Source: G965215145 sp965215145
Lineage (GTDB): Bacteria; Bacteroidota; Rhodothermia; Rhodothermales; JANQRZ01
NCBI GenBank assembly: GCA_965215145.1
Contig: OZ244038.1
Location: forward strand, 2,170,001 to 2,234,000
Length of the DNA stretch: 64,000 bases
Direction of reading: 5' to 3'
Shown here: piece by piece, positions 8,206 to 17,049 of the stretch
Numbering within the stretch: position 1 is the first letter of the stretch
Layout of the letters: every line of letters begins with the position of its first letter
Notes under the pieces: generated by a model
Seen by the model: the letters and a program-made list of their open reading frames with translations, nothing else
What the model was told of the DNA's origin: nothing
The model's database searches: none
Position numbers and translations under genes: made by a program

Positions 8206-10524
8206 ATGGAGCCGACCGACCGCCCCTCCAACTTCCTCCGCGACCTCATCGCCGCCGACGTCGCGGCCGGGACCTACGGGGACCGTCCGCGATCCCGGCG
8301 CGTGGTGACGCGCTTTCCGCCCGAGCCCAACGGCTACCCCCACCTCGGCCACGCCCAGAGCATCTGCCTCAACTTCGGGCTCGCCGCCGAGTTCGGGGGG
8401 ACGACGTACCTCCGCTTCGACGACACGAACCCGGAGACCGAGAGCCCGGAGTACGTCGAGGCCATCGAGGAGGCCGTGCGGTGGCTCGGCTTTCAGCCCG
8501 CCGAGGTGCGTTTTGCGTCGGATTACTTCGAGCGGTTCTACGAGTGGGCCGTCGAGCTAGTGAACAAGGGGCTGGCTTACGTGGATAGCCAAACGGAGGA
8601 CGAGATCAGAGAGAACCGCGGGACCGTCACCGAGCCCGGCACCCCGAGCCCCTTCCGCGACCGCCCGAAGGAGGAATCCCTCCGGCTCTTGGAGGAGATG
8701 CGGCGCGGCGAGCACCCCGACGGCGCCCACGTCCTCCGTGCCCGGATCGACACGGAGCACGGGCCGATGGCCCACCCGAACATGAAGCTCCGCGACCCGC
8801 TGATGTACCGGATCCGCCGCGACGCCCACCACTACCGCAGCGGCACCGACTGGGCCATCTACCCGCTCTACGACTGGGCCCACGGCCAGGGCGACGCCGT
8901 CGAGGGCGTGACGCATTCCGTCTGCACCCTCGAGTTCGACGTCAACCGCCCCCTCTACGACTGGTACCTCGACGCCATCGGCATCCCCGAGCCCCGGAAC
9001 CGCCAGCACGAGTTCGCCCGGTTCAACCTCGACCACACGGTGATGAGCAAGCGGAAGCTGCGCCGGCTCGTCGAGGAGGGCCACGTGGCCGGGTGGGACG
9101 ACCCCCGGATGCCGACGCTCGCGGCGCAGCGCCGCCGCGGCGTCCGCCCCGAAGCGCTCCGGCGGTTTTTCCTCGAGATCGGGGTGACGAAGGTGAACGG
9201 GAGCGTGGACCTCGCCCGCTACGAGTACGCCCTCCGCGACGACCTCAACGCCGTCGCCCCCCGCGTCCTCGCCGTCACCGACCCCGTCGCGCTGACCGTC
9301 GAGGGCGTGGGGGGGACGGCGTGGACCGACGCGCCGTACTGGCCCCACGACGTGACCCCGCCGGAGGACGCGCCGACGACCCGGCGACTTCCCTTCGGCC
9401 CGCGCGTGTGGGTCGAGCGCGGCGACTTCGCCGCCGACCCGCCGAAGGGCTGGAAGCGGCTCGCGCCCGGCGCCGTCGTCCGCCTCCGCCACGGCCCCGT
9501 CATCGAGTGCCTGGACGCGGACACGAACGCCGACGGGAGCGTGACGCTTATCCGCGCCCGCCTCGCCGAGGACGGTCAGAAGCCGCGCGGCGTGATCCAC
9601 TGGGTCGACGCCGAGCACGGGCTGCCGGCCACGTTCCGCCTCTACGACCGGCTTTTCTCCCACCCCACCCCCGACACGCTGGAGGACTTCACCGACGCCC
9701 TCAACCCGGACTCGCTCGTAGAAACCCAGGGCTACATCGAGCCGAGCGTGGCGGAGGACCCAGGAAAAACGCGGTACCAGTTCGAGCGGCGGGGGTACTT
9801 CTGGCGGGACCCGGAGGACAGCCGGACGGGCGGACTCGTCTTCAACCGGATCGTCGCGCTGCGCGACAGCTGGGGAAAGCAGCGAGCAGCGAGCGGCGGG
9901 CAGAAGGCGGAGGGGGCTGAGCAGAGGAAGGAAAGCAGCCGTGCGCCGGTCGTCCACGCGCCGCGTGATCCGGCGGCTGGACTTAGCGGGGAGGAGCGGG
10001 AGCAGTACGACGCGCTTCTCGAACGCGGGGTGGGTGAGGAGGAGGCCGCCGTGCTCGCCGCCGACGCGGCGTTCGGCGCGCTGTTCGACGCGACGGTCGC
10101 CGTGGGGGCGTCGCCGCGGGAGGCGGCGGTGCTGCTCGTCCACGACCTCCGCCCGGCCCTCGGCGGGCGCTCGCTGGAAGAGTCCGCCGCCACGCCCGAG
10201 GCGCTGGCCGACGTGGTCCGGCTCGTCGGGCAGCAGACGCTGACGCGGACGGCGGCGGGCGAGGTGATCGCCGCGTTGGTCGACGAGGGCGGCAGCGCCG
10301 AGGCCGTCGTCGAGGCGCGCGGGCTGGCGGCGGTGCGGGACGACGCCGCGCTCGCGCCCGTCGTGGACGCCGTCGTCGCCGAGCACCCCGAGGAGGCCGA
10401 GCGCTTCCGCGCGGGCGAGGCGAAGCTGCTGGGGTTCCTCACCGGGCAGGTCATGCGCCGCGCCGGCCGCGGCGCCGACGCGAAGGCCGTGCAGGCCCTC
10501 CTCCGCGAGCGGCTGGGCGGCTGA
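8206..10524 (+). CDS. glnS: Glutaminyl-tRNA synthetase with C-terminal GatB/YqeY-like domain
   Basis: 772 residues. A class I synthetase core charges tRNA-Gln with glutamine. The HIGH motif appears as PHLGH (residues 45-49) after PPEPNGY, and the KMSKS motif as VMSKR. TYLRFDDTNPETE and GTDWAIYPLYDWAHGQGD are typical of GlnRS rather than GluRS. The anticodon-binding beta barrels follow. After a low-complexity linker near residues 558-580 comes an extra region of about 190 residues with helical repeats ending FLTGQVMRRAGRGADAKAVQ, characteristic of the GatB/YqeY tail domain, as in Deinococcus GlnRS. There it helps tRNA binding; that role here is inferred. Confidence 0.95.
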   Translation: MEPTDRPSNFLRDLIAADVAAGTYGDRPRSRRVVTRFPPEPNGYPHLGHAQSICLNFGLAAEFGGTTYLRFDDTNPETESPEYVEAIEEAVRWLGFQPAEVRFASDYFERFYEWAVELVNKGLAYVDSQTEDEIRENRGTVTEPGTPSPFRDRPKEESLRLLEEMRRGEHPDGAHVLRARIDTEHGPMAHPNMKLRDPLMYRIRRDAHHYRSGTDWAIYPLYDWAHGQGDAVEGVTHSVCTLEFDVNRPLYDWYLDAIGIPEPRNRQHEFARFNLDHTVMSKRKLRRLVEEGHVAGWDDPRMPTLAAQRRRGVRPEALRRFFLEIGVTKVNGSVDLARYEYALRDDLNAVAPRVLAVTDPVALTVEGVGGTAWTDAPYWPHDVTPPEDAPTTRRLPFGPRVWVERGDFAADPPKGWKRLAPGAVVRLRHGPVIECLDADTNADGSVTLIRARLAEDGQKPRGVIHWVDAEHGLPATFRLYDRLFSHPTPDTLEDFTDALNPDSLVETQGYIEPSVAEDPGKTRYQFERRGYFWRDPEDSRTGGLVFNRIVALRDSWGKQRAASGGQKAEGAEQRKESSRAPVVHAPRDPAAGLSGEEREQYDALLERGVGEEEAAVLAADAAFGALFDATVAVGASPREAAVLLVHDLRPALGGRSLEESAATPEALADVVRLVGQQTLTRTAAGEVIAALVDEGGSAEAVVEARGLAAVRDDAALAPVVDAVVAEHPEEAERFRAGEAKLLGFLTGQVMRRAGRGADAKAVQALLRERLGG

Positions 10525-10570
10525 CCCCCGCTCGTCCGTCCATCGCTCCGCTCAGAGACGGTCAAGCTGT

Positions 10571-10642
10571 CCCCCCGCAAGTGGGACTTGCAGTTTCAGA
10601 AGGGGGGCAGTTTCACGCAGCCGGAGGCGGCGCAAGTGAAAC
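10571..10642. terminator. Two inverted repeats between convergent genes
   Basis: The 132-base gap between the glnS stop and the stop of the opposing NHL lipoprotein gene contains two hairpins. The first has GCAAGT/ACTTGC (10577-10591) nested inside CCCCCC/GGGGGG (10571-10607). The second has GTTTCAC/GTGAAAC (10610-10642). No T-tract follows, so intrinsic termination is only plausible. Confidence 0.45.
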
Positions 10643-10656
10643 GGGGGGTCACTCCG

Positions 10657-11655
10657 TCACCGCAGCGCGTCCGCGCGGTAGAGACGTGAGGGTGTGAGCA
10701 GCAGCAGCCCGTCGGCCGTGGCGTCGGCGCCGACGAGCGGCTGCGGCAGGTCGAAGGCGAGGGCGCGGCGGAGGCGCCCGTCGAGACCGTAGACGAGCAC
10801 CCGGTCGGGGAAGGCGAGGAGGAGCCGGTCGCGGGCGACGGCGACGGCGGTGACGCCGCGGGCCGTGCCGGCGGCGATGCGGCGGAGGTAGCGGCCGAAC
10901 GGGTCGTAGACGAGCACGGCGGCCCGCCCCCGGTCGGCGACGAAGAGGCGGCCGTCGGGGCCGAGGGCGAGGTCCACCGGCTCGCGGAGCGCGCCTTCCC
11001 CCGCGTCCGCCCCGCCGACGACCCGTTCGAGCTCGCGGCGGCCGTCCCACCGGAGCACCACGCCCTGCACCTCCTCCACAGCGAACAGCTCGCCCGTCGC
11101 CGCGCTCGCCACGGCGATGGGGCGGCCGTCGCCGCCGGGGTCGAGCGCGTCCGGCCGCGCCTCGCGCCCGACGGCCCCCGAACGGCGGAGGTCCTCGGTA
11201 GCAAAGACGGCCGGGACGGGGAGGATATCCAGGAGCCGCCCCTCGTTTGAGAACCGCTGGAGCCGCCCGTTCCCCGCGTCGGCGACGACGAGGACCTGGC
11301 CGTTCGTCGGGTCGAGGTCGGCAGGGGCGAGGAAGGCGTAGCCGCCCGCGCCCGGGCCGCCGAGCGCAGCGACGGGGAGCCCCGTGGATGAGAGCGTGAG
11401 GACCACCCGCTCGCCTGCGTCCACGACGTAGACGCGCCCGCCCGCGTCTGCTGCCACGGCGACGGCGTCGGTGAAGGCCGGCCCGAGCGGCGTGGCGTCG
11501 AGCGTGTCGGCCTCGACGGATGGCGCAGCCCCCCGGAGCTCGGTCGGAGCGGCGCAGGCTGGCAGGAGCAGTAGGACGGCGAGTAGCCGTAGGGGCAGCT
11601 CATGAACGGCCCCTACCGAAAACGGGGCGGGGCGGCTCGGTGTGCCCCAGCTCAC
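10657..11655 (-). CDS. NHL-repeat beta-propeller lipoprotein
   Basis: 332 residues. A hydrophobic segment ends in a lipobox (LLLLPAC), followed by repeated blades such as AVAVAADAGGRVYVVDAGERVV, PTNGQVLVVADAGNGRLQRF and VDLALGPDGRLFVADRGRA, typical of NHL/SMP-30-like six-bladed propellers. It should be a membrane-anchored envelope protein; the ligand is unknown. The GTG at 11655 overlaps the purD stop codon (GTGA), suggesting translational coupling, although this gives a long 20-residue n-region. A palindromic repeat copy (11589-11616) falls within these first codons, so the true start could be further in. Confidence 0.75.
   Translation of the reverse strand: MSWGTPSRPAPFSVGAVHELPLRLLAVLLLLPACAAPTELRGAAPSVEADTLDATPLGPAFTDAVAVAADAGGRVYVVDAGERVVLTLSSTGLPVAALGGPGAGGYAFLAPADLDPTNGQVLVVADAGNGRLQRFSNEGRLLDILPVPAVFATEDLRRSGAVGREARPDALDPGGDGRPIAVASAATGELFAVEEVQGVVLRWDGRRELERVVGGADAGEGALREPVDLALGPDGRLFVADRGRAAVLVYDPFGRYLRRIAAGTARGVTAVAVARDRLLLAFPDRVLVYGLDGRLRRALAFDLPQPLVGADATADGLLLLTPSRLYRADALR
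11589..11616. repeat. 28-bp palindromic repeat copy with imperfect centre
   Basis: Outer arms GTAGGGGC (11589-11596) and GCCCCTAC (11609-11616) are perfect, but the 12-base centre is not self-complementary. It lies at the junction of purD and the NHL lipoprotein gene, inside the first codons of the latter as annotated. Confidence 0.7.
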
Positions 11656-12935
11656 GCCTCTCCGGCCAGCCGCCGGAGGCCCTTCTGCCCGATGTCGCGG
11701 CGGAGCTGCATCCCCTCGAAGCGGATCGCGTCCGCAGCGGCGTAGGCGCGGTCGAGCGCCGCTTGGAGATCGGAGCCGAGGCCGGTGACGCCGAGGACGC
11801 GGCCCCCTGCCGTCACCACCTCATCGGCATCGTTGCGGGCGGTGCCGGCGTGGAAGACGGGGGCGTCGTCGGGGACGGCGTCGAGGCCCTGGATGGGGCG
11901 GCCCTTCGGGTACGAGCCGGGGTAGCCCTCGGAGGCGAGGACGACGCAGGCGGCGGCCCCCTCGCGGTGGCGGACCTCGGTGGCGCCCAGCCGCTCGTGC
12001 GCCAGCGCCTCGAACAGCTCCAGCGCGTCGGTGTCGAGGAGCGGGAGGAGCACCTGCGCCTCGGGGTCTCCGAAGCGGCAGTTGAACTCGACCACCCTCG
12101 GGCCGGCGGCCGTGAGCATGAGGCCGACGTAGAGGACCCCCTTGTACGGCATCCCTTCGGACGCCATCCCCCGCAGCGCCGGCCGGACGACGGCGTCCTC
12201 GACCTCGCGGAGCACCGCGGGCGTGACGGCGGGGGCGGGCGCGTAGGCCCCCATCCCCCCGGTGTTCGGCCCCACGTCACCCTCGCCGAGGCGCTTGTGG
12301 TCCTGCGCCGGCGGCAGGAGCACGAAGTCCCGCCCGTCCGAGAGCGCGAACACGCTCGCCTCCTCCCCCGCCATAAACTCCTCGACCACGACGGTCCGGC
12401 CGGCCCGGCCGAAAGCTCCTTCTTGCATCATCTCGCGCAGCGCCGCCCGCGCCTCGGCGGCCGTCTCGGCGATGACCACGCCCTTGCCGGCGGCGAGCCC
12501 GTCGGCCTTCAGGACGAGGGGGAAGGAGCCAGCGACAACGTGGGCCTCGGCCTCGGCGAACTCGGTGAACGTCCGCGAGGCGGCCGTCGGGATGCCGTGG
12601 CGGGCCATGAAGGCGTTGGCGAACGCCTTGCTGCCCTCGAGCCGCGCCGCCGCCGCGCTCGGCCCGACCGTGGCGACGCCCTCGGCCCGGAGCTCGTCGG
12701 CGAGCCCCTCCACGAGCGGGGCCTCGGGGCCGACGACGACGAGGTCCACGGCCCGATCCGCGCAGAGCTGGATGAGCCCGCGCCGGTCGGTCGCGGCGAC
12801 GGGGACGTTTTCGGCGAGCCCGGCCGTGCCGGCGTTGCCGGGGGCGCAGAGGAGCTCGGTGAGACGGGGGCTGCGGGCGAGGGCGTGGCAGAGCGCGTGC
12901 TCGCGCCCGCCCCCGCCGACGACGAGGACGCGCAT
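11652..12935 (-). CDS. purD: Phosphoribosylamine-glycine ligase (GAR synthetase)
   Basis: 427 residues. Catalyses step two of purine biosynthesis: phosphoribosylamine, glycine and ATP give GAR. It starts MRVLVVGGGGREHALCHALA, the signature N-domain, and has ATP-grasp features ADGLAAGKGVVIAET, VVVEEFMAGEEASVFAL, GPNTGGMGAYAP and VVEFNCRFGDPEAQVLLPLL, the last being the PurD Mg/ATP signature. The ATG at 12935 was preferred over an upstream start at 13019, which would add Arg/Pro-rich sequence. A TATCTT element at 12960-12965 (minus strand) sits 25-30 bases upstream. It overlaps the NHL lipoprotein start downstream. Confidence 0.96.
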   Translation of the reverse strand: MRVLVVGGGGREHALCHALARSPRLTELLCAPGNAGTAGLAENVPVAATDRRGLIQLCADRAVDLVVVGPEAPLVEGLADELRAEGVATVGPSAAAARLEGSKAFANAFMARHGIPTAASRTFTEFAEAEAHVVAGSFPLVLKADGLAAGKGVVIAETAAEARAALREMMQEGAFGRAGRTVVVEEFMAGEEASVFALSDGRDFVLLPPAQDHKRLGEGDVGPNTGGMGAYAPAPAVTPAVLREVEDAVVRPALRGMASEGMPYKGVLYVGLMLTAAGPRVVEFNCRFGDPEAQVLLPLLDTDALELFEALAHERLGATEVRHREGAAACVVLASEGYPGSYPKGRPIQGLDAVPDDAPVFHAGTARNDADEVVTAGGRVLGVTGLGSDLQAALDRAYAAADAIRFEGMQLRRDIGQKGLRRLAGEA

Positions 12936-13090
12936 GGGAGTCGGGGAGGTGAGGAGCCGAAGATAGAGCGGGGGCGGCCAGCGCCGTGGCGGAGGCAACC
13001 GGCGCCTCCCCTCCCACACTCTTCACTAACCCCTGCAACAATCCGCCGCTGCCACAGTAATAACTTTCAATCGAAACTGAAAGCCAGCAC

Positions 13091-14125
13091 ATGGAGCCCC
13101 CCGTCCTCGCCCCGCCCGTCGTCTCGACCGACGCGCTCCTGCGGCACCACCCGCGCCCCTCGATGGCGTCCGTGCGGGCGCCCGTCGAGGACGACCTCCG
13201 GGCGTTCCGGCGCTACTTCCGCGACGCCATGCGGAGCCGGGTCGGCCTGCTGGACCGGGTGACGCAGTACGTCCTCCGCCGGAAGGGGAAGGAGGTCCGG
13301 CCCGTGCTCGTGCTCCTCGCCGCCGAGGTCGCCGGCGGGGTGACGGACCGGAGCTACCGCGCCGCCGCCCTCGTCGAGCTGCTCCACACGGCCACCCTCG
13401 TCCACGACGACGTGGTCGACGAGGCCGAGCGCCGCCGCGGCGCCTTCTCGATCAACGCGCTCTGGAAGAACAAGGTGGCCGTGCTGCTCGGGGACTTCCT
13501 CCTCTCGCGCGGGCTCCTCCTCGCCCTCGACGGCCGGGACTACGACCTCCTCCACGCCGTCTCCGACGCCGTCCGCCGGATGAGCGAGGGGGAGCTCCTC
13601 CAGATCGAGAAGGCCCGCCGGCTCGACATCGACGAGGCGACGTACTTCCGGATCATCTCCGACAAGACCGCCTCGCTGATCGCCGCGTGCACGGCCTGCG
13701 GCGCGCTGAGCGCCACCGATGACGAGGCCGCCGTCGCCGCGCTGCGGGGGGCCGGCGAGAAGCTTGGCCTCGCCTTCCAGATCCGCGACGACCTCTTCGA
13801 CGTCGGCGCCGCCGACGTGGGCAAGCCGCTCGGGATCGACCTCCATGAGCGGAAGATGACGCTCCCCCTCATCGCCGCCCTCGGCAACGCCGAGCCCGAC
13901 GAGGCGAAGGGCATCCGCCGGATCGTGCGGAAGCGGCGGAAGGGCCGGGGGGACGTGGCGCGGGTGAACGCCTTCGTGCGGGAGCGCGGCGGGGTGGCCT
14001 ACGCCGAGGCGCGGATGCGCGCCCTCGCCGCCGAGGCCGCCGAGGCGTTCGCCGCCTTCCCCCCGACCCCCGCCCGCGACGCCCTCGTTGAGCTCGCCGC
14101 CTACGTCGTCGCCCGTAAGCGGTAG
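13091..14125 (+). CDS. Trans-type polyprenyl diphosphate synthase
   Basis: 344 residues. Condenses isopentenyl diphosphate units onto an allylic primer to make the polyprenyl chain, probably of menaquinone. The first Asp-rich motif is LVHDDVVDEAERRRG, the second is FQIRDDLFDVGAADVGKP, and the KNKVAVLLGDFLLSRGL block lies between them. The residue before the first DDxxD is small rather than aromatic, consistent with a long-chain product (octaprenyl or similar). That is an inference. Product length cannot be fixed from sequence alone. It is divergent from purD, with a relatively AT-rich stretch just upstream. Confidence 0.92.
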   Translation: MEPPVLAPPVVSTDALLRHHPRPSMASVRAPVEDDLRAFRRYFRDAMRSRVGLLDRVTQYVLRRKGKEVRPVLVLLAAEVAGGVTDRSYRAAALVELLHTATLVHDDVVDEAERRRGAFSINALWKNKVAVLLGDFLLSRGLLLALDGRDYDLLHAVSDAVRRMSEGELLQIEKARRLDIDEATYFRIISDKTASLIAACTACGALSATDDEAAVAALRGAGEKLGLAFQIRDDLFDVGAADVGKPLGIDLHERKMTLPLIAALGNAEPDEAKGIRRIVRKRRKGRGDVARVNAFVRERGGVAYAEARMRALAAEAAEAFAAFPPTPARDALVELAAYVVARKR

Positions 14126-14179
14126 GGCGGCCGTCGCCGGGGCGGTAGCTTGGGTCCCCCTCCCCTTCCCTCGGGCTCG

Positions 14180-14947
14180 ATGAAGCTCTACCTGCTCGGC
14201 ACCGGCGCCGCCGTCTCCGACCCCCACCGCACGACCACCATGCTCGCCATGCAGGCGGAGGGGCCGGACGGCCGGGCCTCGACCCTCGTCGTGGACTGCG
14301 GCGGCGACGTGGTGCAGCGGATGATGGCGTGCGGCCTCGACCCCCTCACGCTCGACGCCCTCGTCGTCACGCACGAGCACCCGGACCACGTCTCGGGCTT
14401 CCCGCTGTTCATGGAGAAGATGTGGCTCTGCGGGCGCCGCGAGCCGATCCCCGTCCACGGCATCGCCCCGGCGCTGAGCCAGGCGCGGAGGATTTGGGAG
14501 GCGTTCGACACCGCCGGCTGGGTGGCGAAGGGGCTCCCGGAGATCGCGTGGCACGAGGTCGAGTACGAGCCGGACGCGGAGGTGCTGGAGAGCCCGACGT
14601 GGCGCGTCACGGCGGCGCCCGGCGCGCACGCCGTCCCCTGCGTTGGGCTGCGCGTCAAGCACGTCCCGACGGGGCGGGCGCTGGCGTACTCGTGCGACAC
14701 CGCGCCGACGCCGCCCATCACGGCGCTCGCCCGTGGGGCGGACCTGCTGGTCCACGAGGCGACGGGGACCATGCCCGGCAACCACTCCTCCGCCGAGGAG
14801 GCTGCCGAAGTCGCCGCAAAGGCCGGGGTGCACCGCCTCCTCCTCGTCCACCTCTCCCCCGGCATGACCGACGCCGACCTCGAACCGGCCCGGCAGTGGT
14901 TCACGCAGGTCGAGCTCGGCGAAGAGCTCGGCGTCTACGAGGTGTGA
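14180..14947 (+). CDS. MBL-fold hydrolase, RNase Z-like
   Basis: 255 residues. The metal-binding motif THEHPDHVSG carries HxHxDH. Further ligands are the His of PGAHAVPCVGLR, the Asp of LAYSCDTAPT, and the His of LLVHEAT. The overall order matches the RNase Z/ElaC branch of the metallo-beta-lactamase fold, with a short GNHSSAEEAAEVAAKAGV region and the C-terminal His of LLLVHLSPG. It may process tRNA 3' ends, but the flexible arm typical of true RNase Z is not obvious, so a phosphodiesterase role is equally possible. A TAGCTT element lies about 30 bases upstream of the ATG. Confidence 0.82.
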   Translation: MKLYLLGTGAAVSDPHRTTTMLAMQAEGPDGRASTLVVDCGGDVVQRMMACGLDPLTLDALVVTHEHPDHVSGFPLFMEKMWLCGRREPIPVHGIAPALSQARRIWEAFDTAGWVAKGLPEIAWHEVEYEPDAEVLESPTWRVTAAPGAHAVPCVGLRVKHVPTGRALAYSCDTAPTPPITALARGADLLVHEATGTMPGNHSSAEEAAEVAAKAGVHRLLLVHLSPGMTDADLEPARQWFTQVELGEELGVYEV

Positions 14948-14977
14948 GGGCGCTGAAGTCCCCTTGCCGAAGCCTCC

Positions 14978-15187
14978 TTAGAGGGCCTGGACGTCCTGGG
15001 CTTGCAGCCCCTTCCGGCCCTCGCCGACGGTGAACTCGACGCGCTGGCCCTCCTCGAGTGAGCGGAAGCCGTCGCCGGCGATGGAGCTGAAGTGAACGAA
15101 GAGGTCGTCGCCGGTCTCCCGGCTGATGAAGCCGTAGCCCTTCTCGGCGTTGAACCACTTGACCGTGCCGGTCTCGCGCTCTCCCAT
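14978..15187 (-). CDS. Cold-shock domain protein
   Basis: 69 residues, a single OB-fold that binds single-stranded RNA or DNA. RNP1 is KGYGFIS, RNP2 is LFVHFSS, and it begins GTVKWFNAEKGYGF. It probably acts as an RNA chaperone in the cytoplasm. The 210 bases upstream to thiE contain no other gene; a long 5' leader such as those of temperature-responsive csp mRNAs could fit, but I see no defined structure. Confidence 0.95.
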   Translation of the reverse strand: MGERETGTVKWFNAEKGYGFISRETGDDLFVHFSSIAGDGFRSLEEGQRVEFTVGEGRKGLQAQDVQAL

Positions 15188-15398
15188 GGGAATGATCTGG
15201 GTTGAGGTGCTAGAGCGCAGCGCTGCAAACCGGCGTCGGGCCGGCGGCTCGGGGCCGGGGCCCCGGAGCCACACGGGCCTGGCGGCGGACCTGCGTGTGC
15301 TGCATGAACGGGCTAATTTACGCCTGCTCCGCCTTTAGGCTCCCGACCAAGCCTGCTTCTACGCTTCTCTAACCTTTCCAAAACCTTGCTCCCGCCCG

Positions 15399-16043
15399 GT
15401 GCTTGCTGAGCCCTCGATCGGCCGCCTCCACGTCCTCACGGACTTCCACTTCCAGCAGCGGCTGGGCCACGACGAGTTGGCCGCCCGCGCCATCGCTGGG
15501 GGGGCCGACACCGTCCAGTTCCGCCAGAAGCGCGGCCCCGTCCGCGCCAAGCTCGCCGAGGCGGAGGCGACGGCCGCTGTGTGCCGCGCGGCCGGCATCC
15601 CCCTCCTCGTCGACGACCACCTCGCCCTCGCGCTGGCCGTGGGGGCGGACGGGGTGCACCTCGGGCAGGAGGACCTCCCCGTCGCCGTCGCGCGGCGGCT
15701 GCTCGGGCCGGGCGCCGTCGTGGGGGCGACGGCCTCGACGGCGGCCGAGGCGCGGGCGGCCGAAGCAGCGGGGGCGAGCTACGTCGGCTTCGGCCCCGTC
15801 TTCCCGACGCGCTCGAAGGCGAACCCACGCGCCGTACGGGGGCTCGGCGGCCTCGCCGCGTGCTGCCGCGCCGTCGCGGTCCCCGTCGTCGCCATCGCGG
15901 GGATCACGCCGGAGCGGGTGCGGCCGGCGCTGGAGGCCGGCGCCCACGGCGTCGCCGTGATGACGGCGATCACGACGGCGCCCGACGTGGAGGCCGCGAC
16001 GGCCGCGTTCCGCCGGGCGCTGGACGACGCGCTCGGCGGTTGA
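15399..16043 (+). CDS. thiE: Thiamine phosphate synthase
   Basis: 214 residues. Joins hydroxymethylpyrimidine diphosphate and thiazole phosphate to thiamine phosphate. TIM-barrel landmarks are VQFRQK, the DDHLALALAVGADGVHLGQE block binding Mg and pyrophosphate, the GATAST segment, YVGFGPVFPTRSK and AIAGITPERV. The start is GTG at 15399. It is a lone thi gene here; its 3' end abuts the opposing dienelactone hydrolase stop codon with no gap (16043/16044). Confidence 0.93.
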   Translation: MLAEPSIGRLHVLTDFHFQQRLGHDELAARAIAGGADTVQFRQKRGPVRAKLAEAEATAAVCRAAGIPLLVDDHLALALAVGADGVHLGQEDLPVAVARRLLGPGAVVGATASTAAEARAAEAAGASYVGFGPVFPTRSKANPRAVRGLGGLAACCRAVAVPVVAIAGITPERVRPALEAGAHGVAVMTAITTAPDVEAATAAFRRALDDALGG

Positions 16044-16943
16044 CTACTCCTCACCCTTGAGGTGCTCAGCCTTGAGGTGCTCAGCGAGGAAAGCCAGCGT
16101 CTTGTCCCACGCGTCCTCGGCGGCGTCCGGCTCGTAGCGCTGCCCGGACGGGTTGGCGAAGGCGTGGCCCGCCCCCTCGTAGACCTCGACCCGGACGTCC
16201 TTCCCGAACCGCTGCGCCATCCGCTCGAAGGCGCGCACCTGGCTTACGGGGATCGAGGGGTCGTCGGCGCCGAAGAGGCCGAGCACGGGCGTGTCCAGCA
16301 TCGCGACGCGGTCCCGCCCCGTGGGGACGTCGCCGTAGTACACGACGGCTGCGTCCAGCCCGGAAAGGAGGAACGCGCTGCGGACGGCCCACCCCCCGCC
16401 GAAGCACCACCCGACCGCGCCGACCCGCTCGGCCCCGGCCGCGTCGGCGAGGTAGCCGTAGGCTTGGCGGAGGTTGTCTTCGAGCAGCCCCTCGCGCTGC
16501 CGGGCGCGCCGGACGAACCGCTGCGCCTCCTCGGGCGTCGCGGCGACCTCGCCGCCGTAGAGGTCCACGGCGAGGGCGAGGTACCCCGCCTCGGCGAGCC
16601 GCACCGCCATCGCCTCGATGTTCTCGTTGAGCCCCCACCACTCGTGGATCACGATCACGGCCGCGAGCGGCTCCCCGTCGGCGGCCACGTCGGCGGCGGG
16701 GCGGGCGAGGAAGCCGGTGATGGCGCGGTCGTCGAGGCGGGCGTAGGCCGGGCGGCTCGTGAGGACGTCGCCGCCGGCGGCCGTCGTGATGGGCGTCGGC
16801 GTGGGCGCGTCGCCGGCGTGCTGCTCGGCCACCACGTCGTCGTAGTCCGCCGAGGTGGACCGGTCCGGGGCGTCGGCGCAGGCGCCGAGGAGGAGCAGGA
16901 GCGCGGCGAGGCCGAAGGCGGCGAGGCGGAGCGAGCAGCCCAT
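16044..16943 (-). CDS. Dienelactone hydrolase-family lipoprotein
   Basis: 299 residues. A signal peptide ends in LLLLGAC (Cys22), so this is a lipid-anchored envelope hydrolase. The alpha/beta-hydrolase domain has VIVIHEWWGLNENIEAMA, the Cys nucleophile elbow GWCFGGGW, Asp in LGLFGADDPSIP and His in YEGAGHAFANPSG, the dienelactone hydrolase triad. The substrate is unknown. The C-terminus carries a duplicated AEHLK, encoded by a 15-base direct duplication (16055-16069 and 16070-16084). The ATG at 16943 was chosen for the signal peptide. Confidence 0.88.
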   Translation of the reverse strand: MGCSLRLAAFGLAALLLLLGACADAPDRSTSADYDDVVAEQHAGDAPTPTPITTAAGGDVLTSRPAYARLDDRAITGFLARPAADVAADGEPLAAVIVIHEWWGLNENIEAMAVRLAEAGYLALAVDLYGGEVAATPEEAQRFVRRARQREGLLEDNLRQAYGYLADAAGAERVGAVGWCFGGGWAVRSAFLLSGLDAAVVYYGDVPTGRDRVAMLDTPVLGLFGADDPSIPVSQVRAFERMAQRFGKDVRVEVYEGAGHAFANPSGQRYEPDAAEDAWDKTLAFLAEHLKAEHLKGEE

Positions 16944-17049
16944 GGAGCCGGGGGAGGGTTGATGGAACTGAGCCTTCGTACAGGCTACGCTGCGCGGGGC
17001 TCCCGGCCGATACCACCTCCGTACCTTCCCGCCCCTCCCCGACCGCGCC

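Noticed and set aside
15188..15398. A temperature-sensing RNA leader upstream of the cold-shock gene
   Set aside because: The region is long enough, but no clear conserved stem or cold-box was recognised.
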